From: Clostridiales bacterium
Lineage (GTDB): Bacteria; Bacillota; Clostridia; TANB77; CAG-508
Reading direction: 5' to 3'
NCBI GenBank assembly: GCA_004554705.1
Contig: SFKS01000010.1
Location: 1 to 28,799 of the forward strand
DNA length: 28,799 bases
Both the position numbers and the translations under genes were made by a program. Positions 23,408 to 28,799 of this stretch are shown in pieces (position 1 is the first letter of the stretch; each line of letters opens with the position of its first letter). Below the pieces are notes generated by a model that was given only the letters and a program-made list of their open reading frames with translations, did not search any database and was not told the origin of the DNA.

Positions 23408-24106
23408 CTATTTAATCAAATCTTTTACAACTTCTCCTGCAATTATTAAACCTGCAACGGAAGGAACAAAGGAAATACTTCCTGGAACTACTTTTCCATT
23501 TTCTCCAACGACATTATTCTTTTTAGGATTTTCTTTAGAATATAAGACTTTTAAATGTTTTATATTCCTTTCCTTTAATTCTTTTCTCATAACCTTTGCA
23601 AGAGGGCATATTTGTGTTTTATAGATATCAGTAATTTCAAATTTTGTTGGCTCTAATTTATTACCAGTTCCCATGGAAGAAATTATAGGAATATTAAGTT
23701 TTTGAGCTTGTATAACAAGTTCAATTTTAGCTGTTACTGTATCAACACAATCTACAATATATGTAATACTATTGTCTAATATATTAGTATTCCCCGGAAG
23801 AAAAAACTCTTCATGAATTTCAATATGAGCATTTGGTACAATCGATAAAATCCTTTGTTTAGCAACCTCAACCTTTGCCTGTCCAATGGTATCATAAGTT
23901 GCAATCAGCTGACGATTTATATTAGAAACACTTACTACATCTTTATCAACTAACACAAAATTCTGAACTCCGGCTCTAGCCAAAGCTTCAACAACAAAAG
24001 AACCAACACCACCGATTCCAAAAATGGCAACTTTAGAATTTTTAAGTTTGCTTAGTCCTTCTTTTCCAATTAAAAGTTCAGTTCTAGAAAATTGATTTTC
24101 CTCCAT
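23408..24106 (-). CDS. tcdA: tRNA threonylcarbamoyladenosine dehydratase
   Basis: This E1/ThiF-family ATP-dependent enzyme cyclises t6A37 in ANN-decoding tRNAs to ct6A. The N-terminal nucleotide site is VAIFGIGGVGSFVVEALARA (G30-x-G-G-x-G35), followed by LVDKDVVSVSNINRQLIATY, the conserved D-x-V-x-x-S-N-x-N-R-Q, and the IVDCVDTVTAKIELV segment. The C-terminal part has ISSMGTGNKLEPTKFEITDI and PGSISFVPSVAGLIIAGEVV, typical of TcdA (YgdL) rather than MoeB or ThiF. At 232 residues it is slightly short of E. coli TcdA. It begins one base after the TSCPD gene, so the two are cotranscribed. Confidence 0.9.
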   Translation of the reverse strand: MEENQFSRTELLIGKEGLSKLKNSKVAIFGIGGVGSFVVEALARAGVQNFVLVDKDVVSVSNINRQLIATYDTIGQAKVEVAKQRILSIVPNAHIEIHEEFFLPGNTNILDNSITYIVDCVDTVTAKIELVIQAQKLNIPIISSMGTGNKLEPTKFEITDIYKTQICPLAKVMRKELKERNIKHLKVLYSKENPKKNNVVGENGKVVPGSISFVPSVAGLIIAGEVVKDLIK

Positions 24107-24107
24107 T

Positions 24108-24374
24108 TCAACCAGTCCTTTTCTTTAATTCATTAAAAGCTTCACGAACAGCAATAGCAAGTTGAGCTGTACAAGAAGTAGGCTTTGAACCACATCTAAT
24201 ATCTTTAAAAAGCTCTTCAATTTCCTCAACAGTTTTTCCTTCAACAACCTTTGAAATAGCTGCTAGATTACCTGGACAACCACCAAAGAATGTAACATTT
24301 GTAATGACATTATCATTTATATCAAATTCAATTTTTCTAGTACAAGTACCAACAGTATCAAAACTATATCTCAT
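24108..24374 (-). CDS. TSCPD-domain protein (TIGR03905 type)
   Basis: This 88-residue single-domain protein matches the TSCPD domain, which also occurs at the C-terminus of some ribonucleotide reductases. Key segments: the conserved FFGGCPGNLAAISKVVEGKT and the Cys-containing tail IRCGSKPTSCTAQLAIAV. The three conserved Cys (C33, C61, C69 by my count) suggest metal or substrate binding. It has an AGGAGGT site, is first in an operon with tcdA, and is divergent from the ROK kinase. Its biochemical role is not known to me. Confidence 0.85.
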   Translation of the reverse strand: MRYSFDTVGTCTRKIEFDINDNVITNVTFFGGCPGNLAAISKVVEGKTVEEIEELFKDIRCGSKPTSCTAQLAIAVREAFNELKKRTG

Positions 24375-24496
24375 AAATACCTCCTAAATTTAAGATAAAC
24401 AAATATAAATAAATTATACAATTAAAAAACAAAAAAATCAAACTATTTAAGATTTTTTTCATACAAATTTAATACAATAAATACTAAAAATAAGAC

Positions 24497-24525
24497 TTGC
24501 ATATTTTATAAAAATGTAATATATT
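24497..24525 (+). promoter_or_regulatory. Promoter of the ROK kinase-clpC unit
   Basis: TTGCAT (24497-24502), a 17-base spacer and TATATT (24520-24525), 22 bases before the ATG. No CtsR-type repeats are visible. Confidence 0.6.
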
Positions 24526-24547
24526 ATTAAACGAGGAGGAGCAATAT

Positions 24548-25465
24548 ATGAAAATAGGAATAGACATAGGAGGCAGCCATGTAGCAATAGGATTAATTAA
24601 TGAAAATGGAAAGATAATAGCAAAAGAAGATAAGGACTTAAATAATGATTTACAAAGTAAAGACTATTGCAAAAAACTAGTAGATACTATAATAGAACTA
24701 ATAAGCAAAATTTTAGAAGAAAATAAAATTGATATAAAAGGAATAAAACTAATAGGCATAGCAATTCCAGGAACAGTATCAGATACGCATATAATAAAAG
24801 CAAAGAATTTACATATTAAAGACTTTAACATCGTTTCTGAAATTAATAAATATTTTAATATACCAATAGTTTTAAGAAATGATGCAAAATGTGCAGCAAT
24901 TGCAGAGAAGGAATATGGAAGTCTGAAAAAATATGATGATGCAGTATTCTTGACAATTGGAACAGGTATAGGAGGAGCAGTTTATTTAGGAGGAAAACTA
25001 TTAAAACCGAAAAAATACGAAGGCTTTGAAATAGGACATATGGTAATAAAAAAAGATGGTATTAAATGTAATTGTGGACGAAAAGGATGTTTTGAAAAAT
25101 ATGCATCAATAAAAACTTTTAAAGATAGAATTCAAAGCAAATTCAATAAGAAAAATTTAACAGGAAGAGAAATAAACGAATTATTAACAGATAAGTACTA
25201 TCAAAAAGAAGCAGAAGAAGTTATAAATGAATATATAGACGATTTAAGCATAGGCCTAGCAAATTTAATAAATATATTTGAACCAGAGGTAATTTCAATA
25301 GGTGGAGGATTTGTACATTTCAAAGACATATTGTTAGAAAAATTAATTAACAAATTAAATAAAGAAGATATGCTATTTAATAACCAAGCAGTTCCTAAAA
25401 TTATTACAGCAAAATTAAAAAACGATGCGGGAATAGTTGGAAGTGTTATTGAATATAAAGACTAA
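24548..25465 (+). CDS. ROK-family sugar kinase (glucokinase-like)
   Basis: This ASKHA-fold kinase phosphorylates a hexose, probably glucose or an N-acetyl sugar. The phosphate-1 loop MKIGIDIGGSHVAIGLINEN, the catalytic Asp in LRNDAKCAAIAEKEYG, the phosphate-2 GTGIGGAVYLGGKLL, the conserved EIGHMVI and the zinc motif C-x-C-G-x2-G-C-F-E (CNCGRKGCFE) are all present; there is no N-terminal DNA-binding domain, so it is an enzyme rather than a NagC-type repressor. At 305 residues the length is normal. GAGGAGG precedes the ATG. It lies 33 bases before clpC and is likely cotranscribed. The exact sugar cannot be told. Confidence 0.85.
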   Translation: MKIGIDIGGSHVAIGLINENGKIIAKEDKDLNNDLQSKDYCKKLVDTIIELISKILEENKIDIKGIKLIGIAIPGTVSDTHIIKAKNLHIKDFNIVSEINKYFNIPIVLRNDAKCAAIAEKEYGSLKKYDDAVFLTIGTGIGGAVYLGGKLLKPKKYEGFEIGHMVIKKDGIKCNCGRKGCFEKYASIKTFKDRIQSKFNKKNLTGREINELLTDKYYQKEAEEVINEYIDDLSIGLANLINIFEPEVISIGGGFVHFKDILLEKLINKLNKEDMLFNNQAVPKIITAKLKNDAGIVGSVIEYKD

Positions 25466-25498
25466 AATTTGTTAATAATTTACTTACGAGGAGGATTT

Positions 25499-27943
25499 AT
25501 GGCATACAAATTTACAAAAAAAGCTGAAAAAACTATACAGATTGCAGAGAAGTTAGCAATAGAACTAGGACATAACTATGTTGGAACAGAACACATTTTA
25601 TACGGATTGGTAAAGGAGACATCAGGAATTGCAAATAAAGTATTGGAAAATCAAAATATCACAGCAGAAGCAGTTCTAGAAAAAATAGAAGAATTAGTAG
25701 GAGTAGGCGAAACAAAAAATACTGGAACAATGGGCTTAACACCGAGAACAAAAAAAGTTATAGAAAATGCATTTAAAGAAGCTCGAAGAATTGGTTCAGA
25801 ATATATAGGAACAGAACACTTGCTTATAGGTATAATGCGAGAAGCAGACAGTATAGCAGTAAGAATAATGCTCGAATTAAATTTAGAGCCACAAAAATTA
25901 TACAATGAAATAGTAAAAGTAATAAATGAATATGATACAAGCGACGAAAATGGTGGATACACAGAAAAATCAAACAGAAGTAGCTATAATAATACACCAG
26001 CACTAAACCAATTTGGAACTGATTTAAGCAAGCTGGCAAGAGAAGGAAAACTAGATCCAGTAATAGGAAGAAAAAATGAAATTGAAAGAATAATACAAAT
26101 ATTATCAAGAAGAACAAAGAATAATCCATGCCTAATAGGAGAACCAGGAGTTGGAAAAACAGCAGTAATTGAAGGATTAGCAGAAAAAATAGTAGCAGGA
26201 GAGGTGCCAGAAAACCTAAAAGGGAAAAGAATTGTAACACTTGACATATCTGGTATGGTTGCAGGTGCAAAATACAGAGGAGACTTTGAAGAAAGAATAA
26301 AGAAAGCATTAAAAGAGGTAAAAAAAGCAGGAGATATAATAATCTTTATTGACGAAATTCATACAATAGTTGGGGCAGGTGCTGCAGAAGGTGCAATAGA
26401 TGCAGCAAACATTTTAAAACCACTTTTAGCAAGAGGCGAAATTCAAATAATTGGTGCAACAACATTAAACGAATACAGAAAATATATAGAAAAAGATAGT
26501 GCATTAGAAAGAAGATTCCAACCAATAACAGTTGAAGAACCATCAGAAGAGGAAACCATAGAAATTTTAAAAGGAGTAAGAGACAAATACGAAGCACATC
26601 ATAATGTAAAAATAACAGATGAGGCAATAATTGCAGCCACAAAATTAGCAATAAGATATATAAATGATAGATTCTTGCCAGACAAAGCACTAGATTTAAT
26701 AGATGAAGCTGCATCAAGAGCAAAACTAAAAACATATACAGAACCTACAACATTAAAAGAATTAGAGGAAAGGATACAAAAAATAAATTCAGAAAAAGAG
26801 GAAGCAATTGTAACTCAGAATTTTGAAAAAGCAGCAGAATTGAGAGATTTAGAAAGACAAGAAAAAGAAAGGCAAGAGAAAGAAAAGCAAAAATGGAAAG
26901 ATAAAACACATAAAAATATAAAACAAATAGGAGAAGAAGAAATTGCAGAAGTAATTAGTAACTGGACAGGTATACCAGTTAAAAAATTATCACAGAATGA
27001 AAATGAAAGATTAAGAAATCTAGAACAGATTTTGCATAATAGAGTAATAGGTCAAAATGAAGCTGTAAAGGCAGTGGCAAAAGCAATAAAAAGAAGCAGA
27101 ATAGGACTTCAAGATCCCAACAGACCAATAGGTTCATTTATTTTTTTAGGACCAACAGGAGTAGGGAAAACAGAACTTTCTAAAGCTTTAGCAGAAGCAT
27201 TATTCGGAGATGAAAACTCAATGATAAGAGTAGATATGTCTGAATACATGGAGGCACATTCTACTTCAAAAATGATAGGCTCACCTCCTGGTTACGTTGG
27301 CTTTGATGAGGTAGGAGGATTAACAGAAAAAGTAAGAAGAAAACCATACTCAGTAATCTTATTTGATGAAGTAGAAAAGGCACACCCAGATGTATTAAAC
27401 ATGTTACTTCAAATACTAGATGATGGAAGACTTACAGACTCTCATGGAAGAATCATAAATTTCAAAAATACAGTAATAATAATGACATCAAATATAGGAG
27501 CAAGATTAATTACAGACAAAAAGACATTAGGTTTTGTTTCTATAGAAAATAACCAAGAAGTAAAAGAATATGAAGCAATAAAAAAAGAAGTCTTAGCAGA
27601 ACTAAAAAAAGGTTTCAGACCAGAATTTATAAATCGTATAGATGAAATAATTGTTTTCCATAAACTAGTACCAGAAGAGATAAAGCAAATAGCAGATATA
27701 ATGTTAAAACAGATACAAGAAAGGCTAAAAGGACAAAATATAGAAATTGAAATAAGCGAAGAGGCAAAAGACTTAATAGTTGAAAAAGGAACAGATTCTG
27801 GTTATGGAGCAAGACCACTAAGAAGAGCAATACAAACGATGATAGAAGATAAAATAGCAGAAGAAATAATCGAAGGAAATTTACAAAAAGGGGCAAGAGC
27901 AACAATAACAGAATATGAAGGAAATTTAATTGTGGAAAAGTAA
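25499..27943 (+). CDS. clpC: ClpC-type AAA+ unfoldase
   Basis: This Hsp100 ATPase delivers substrates to ClpP. I chose ATG 25499 since GAGGAGG lies just before it. The N-domain has two Clp_N repeats (residues about 5-75 and 80-145; ELGHNYVGTEHILYGLVKE and RIGSEYIGTEHLLIGIMREA). AAA-1 has GEPGVGKT (214-221) and IIFIDEIH; a UVR-like middle segment (NFEKAAELRDLERQEKERQE) identifies the ClpC branch; AAA-2 has GPTGVGKT (551-558), VILFDEVEKAH and FRPEFINRIDEI, with GARPLRRAI near the end. At 814 residues it is canonical. In many Bacillota clpC follows ctsR-mcsA-mcsB; here it follows a ROK kinase and none of those genes is nearby, so both the arginine-kinase adaptor and CtsR control are absent from this locus. 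Confidence 0.95.
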   Translation: MAYKFTKKAEKTIQIAEKLAIELGHNYVGTEHILYGLVKETSGIANKVLENQNITAEAVLEKIEELVGVGETKNTGTMGLTPRTKKVIENAFKEARRIGSEYIGTEHLLIGIMREADSIAVRIMLELNLEPQKLYNEIVKVINEYDTSDENGGYTEKSNRSSYNNTPALNQFGTDLSKLAREGKLDPVIGRKNEIERIIQILSRRTKNNPCLIGEPGVGKTAVIEGLAEKIVAGEVPENLKGKRIVTLDISGMVAGAKYRGDFEERIKKALKEVKKAGDIIIFIDEIHTIVGAGAAEGAIDAANILKPLLARGEIQIIGATTLNEYRKYIEKDSALERRFQPITVEEPSEEETIEILKGVRDKYEAHHNVKITDEAIIAATKLAIRYINDRFLPDKALDLIDEAASRAKLKTYTEPTTLKELEERIQKINSEKEEAIVTQNFEKAAELRDLERQEKERQEKEKQKWKDKTHKNIKQIGEEEIAEVISNWTGIPVKKLSQNENERLRNLEQILHNRVIGQNEAVKAVAKAIKRSRIGLQDPNRPIGSFIFLGPTGVGKTELSKALAEALFGDENSMIRVDMSEYMEAHSTSKMIGSPPGYVGFDEVGGLTEKVRRKPYSVILFDEVEKAHPDVLNMLLQILDDGRLTDSHGRIINFKNTVIIMTSNIGARLITDKKTLGFVSIENNQEVKEYEAIKKEVLAELKKGFRPEFINRIDEIIVFHKLVPEEIKQIADIMLKQIQERLKGQNIEIEISEEAKDLIVEKGTDSGYGARPLRRAIQTMIEDKIAEEIIEGNLQKGARATITEYEGNLIVEK

Positions 27944-27954
27944 GTGTAAAATGG

Positions 27955-28029
27955 GTTACCATTCAGACTTACTACTAAAAAATTGCCCAACGTAGGAGCT
28001 TTTATATTTATTATAAATTGAGCCCACGA
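27955..28029 (+). repeat. Dispersed palindromic repeat, copy 2
   Basis: 27955-28022 matches the reverse complement of 169-236, and 28001-28029 matches 111-139. It begins 11 bases after the clpC stop. Beyond CCCACGAT the copies diverge. A TGCCAA/TTGGCA hairpin lies just after it (28040-28065). Confidence 0.65.
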
Positions 28030-28075
28030 TACCAATAGGTGCCAATAAGTACGGAAAATTTTGGCAATTTGGAAG

Positions 28076-28103
28076 CTAGCTACAGAAATGTAGCTAGTTT
28101 TTT
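28076..28103 (+). terminator. Terminator of the clpC unit
   Basis: The perfect stem CTAGCTACA (28076-28084) / TGTAGCTAG (28089-28097) then six T. It lies 130 bases after clpC, so the palindromic repeat is in the 3' UTR. Confidence 0.85.
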
Positions 28104-28165
28104 AATGTAATTCAATTTTTTAATGTAAATTCAATAAAGATTTTAATGTAATTTTAATGTAATTG
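28098..28165. repeat. Short imperfect tandem repeat
   Basis: Four copies of TTTTAATGTAAnT occur within about 65 bases, the last two directly adjacent. No gene lies here; 28104-28453 is AT-rich and apart from this repeat and the hairpins at 28225 and around 28310-28330 I see nothing in it. Confidence 0.55.
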
Positions 28166-28224
28166 TTTAAAGAATTTATAAGAAACAATCGTAATTAATA
28201 AAAAACAATAAAAATAAAACATTC

Positions 28225-28253
28225 AAAAAAGGCTTATTTCAAGCCTTTTTTAG
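28225..28253. terminator. Symmetric terminator-like hairpin
   Basis: AAAAAAGGCTT (28225-28235) / AAGCCTTTTTT (28241-28251) with a 5-base loop; it could work in either direction. Confidence 0.7.
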
Positions 28254-28453
28254 AACATAATGCAAAATAATAAAATTTAATAAAAATCAATAAAACTATA
28301 AAAAATGGAGCGGACGTCGTAGTTATCTACAACTTTTTTCTCTCTTGAGCGTTGATGCAAAAAATCAATCAATTTATATATAGATTAACAAACAATTTAA
28401 TAAAAATCAAGTAATTTTGCAAAAAACGTTTACGAAATTTTGTTCTTTTTGTA

Positions 28454-28482
28454 TTGATTTATTGTAAATTGTATGTTATACT
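28454..28482 (+). promoter_or_regulatory. Peptide promoter, locus 2
   Basis: TTGATT (28454-28459), a 17-base spacer and TATACT (28477-28482). The spacer is almost identical to that of locus 1, and ACATAGGAAATGA follows at 28488-28500. Confidence 0.75.
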
Positions 28483-28569
28483 AGCTAACATAGGAAATGA
28501 ACATTGTAGTAGATATGTGTTGCCACTACACTTAGATAACTTTTGTTATCAGAAAGTGGGGTGGTGTTT

Positions 28570-28683
28570 ATGAGTTTTATACTATTTTTAATAATAACCA
28601 TTATGGTTTCTGCAACTATAAACGTAGCCTTATTGACGATTATATACATACAATATGTAAATGCAATAATAAATAAGGAATAA
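28570..28683 (+). CDS. 37-aa hydrophobic peptide, putative type I toxin, locus 2
   Basis: ATG 28570 follows GGGGTGGTGTTT, the same spacing as in locus 1. The peptide is MSFILFLIITIMVSATINVA then LLTIIYIQYVNAIINKE: one membrane helix from about residue 3 to 27 and a polar tail. Of the helix core, I-L-F-x-I-I, S-x-T, N-V-A-L and Y27/Y26 align with the locus 1 peptide. The 80-nt leader contains TGTAGT/ACTACA, then GATAAC-TTTT-GTTATC directly before the ribosome site, where locus 1 has TACGA/TCGTA. The mRNA should end at the bidirectional terminator 28685-28730. Both peptides are 37 residues long, which argues against chance. Toxicity is inferred. Confidence 0.65.
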   Translation: MSFILFLIITIMVSATINVALLTIIYIQYVNAIINKE

Positions 28684-28776
28684 AATAACAACACATTCTG
28701 CTCTCTACCAAATTGCGAATGTGTTGTTATAACTATATGTAGTGGTAACCGCATTCACTGCGGTTATTCATTTCCT
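28684..28776 (-). ncRNA. Putative antitoxin antisense RNA, locus 2
   Basis: The minus-strand transcript should start near 28776 with AGGAAATGA, then the hairpin AACCGCA-GTGAA-TGCGGTT, a linker ACCACTACATATAG, and the terminator stem. It is about 92 nt, against 88 in locus 1, with the same order of elements. The segment CAACACAT in its terminator arm can pair with ATGTGTTG in the peptide mRNA leader (28515-28522). It has no open frame. Confidence 0.6.
28685..28730. terminator. Shared bidirectional terminator, locus 2
   Basis: The 14-bp perfect stem ATAACAACACATTC (28685-28698) / GAATGTGTTGTTAT (28717-28730), with TTATTTTATT on the minus side. Confidence 0.8.
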
Positions 28777-28799
28777 ATATTTATTATATACAGATTATT
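28770..28799 (-). promoter_or_regulatory. Antisense RNA promoter, locus 2 (partial)
   Basis: The minus strand reads AATCTGTATATAATAAATA then TAGG, identical at all but two positions to the locus 1 antisense promoter. The -10 TATAAT is at 28788-28783; the -35 box falls beyond the window end. Confidence 0.65.

Noticed and set aside
28098..28165. CRISPR array.
   Set aside because: The TTTTAATGTAAT copies are only about 12 bases, have irregular spacing and no unique spacers; there are no cas genes.
28300..28345. A third small RNA around the GTCGTAG-TTAT-CTACAAC hairpin followed by TTTTTT.
   Set aside because: The hairpin could end a transcript, but no promoter or further structure supports a separate RNA gene.

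Overview
This is an AT-rich window from a low-GC Bacillota chromosome, most likely a Clostridia-type, possibly gut-associated, bacterium. The evidence is sigma-A promoters (TTGACA/TATAAT), GGAGG ribosome sites, an elongator tRNA-Met and TyrS/PyrH/Frr of Firmicutes type, paired ClpC and ClpE proteins, and several small protein families (DUF6514, DUF6591, TIGR03905 TSCPD) that I associate with Clostridia. Family names are from memory of motifs; no search was run.

Layout. (1) 1-437: a palindrome-rich intergenic repeat, then tRNA-Leu(UAA). (2) About 440-12850: an accessory region between tRNA-Leu and tRNA-Met that looks like a graveyard of integrated elements. It holds a truncated tyrosine integrase beside the tRNA 3' end, half of an AlbA/Schlafen-type ATP-binding regulator, two XRE repressors with candidate operators, a frameshifted membrane protein, a HExxH metallopeptidase, a fragment resembling a VirD4/TraG coupling protein, an IS256 remnant fused in frame to a small membrane protein, a DUF1016 pseudogene with two stops, a DUF6591 protein, a serine recombinase with its middle deleted, and an ORF6N/PLD-like protein. 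(3) 12900-22260: tRNA-Met (minus strand), tyrS-pyrH-frr, a DUF6514-like gene, a Ca2+-type P-ATPase broken by a frameshift, clpE and a pgsA-like gene. (4) 22270-24374 on the minus strand: a frameshifted cysteine-synthase-like gene, tcdA and a TSCPD gene. (5) 24497-27943: a ROK kinase and clpC. (6) 27944-28799: a second copy of the palindromic repeat, terminators, and a small-peptide locus.

The most interesting observation is a pair of homologous loci, 8826-9172 and 28454-28799. Each encodes a 37-residue hydrophobic peptide (shared core S-x-T-x-N-V-A-L) from a structured leader, facing a convergent promoter for a short antisense RNA, with a shared bidirectional terminator between them. Promoters, the TSS-proximal ATAGGAAATG element, leader hairpins and a candidate 5'-3' pairing are conserved, and the paired arms differ in compensating ways. 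This is the architecture of a type I toxin-antitoxin system; I do not recognise the peptide family, so it may be undescribed. A promoter-to-terminator unit at 9218-9385 probably encodes another, unassigned structured RNA.

Several genes carry single-base frameshifts, including the otherwise intact P-ATPase and the cysteine-synthase-like gene. Whether these are real decay or sequencing indels cannot be told from the sequence.
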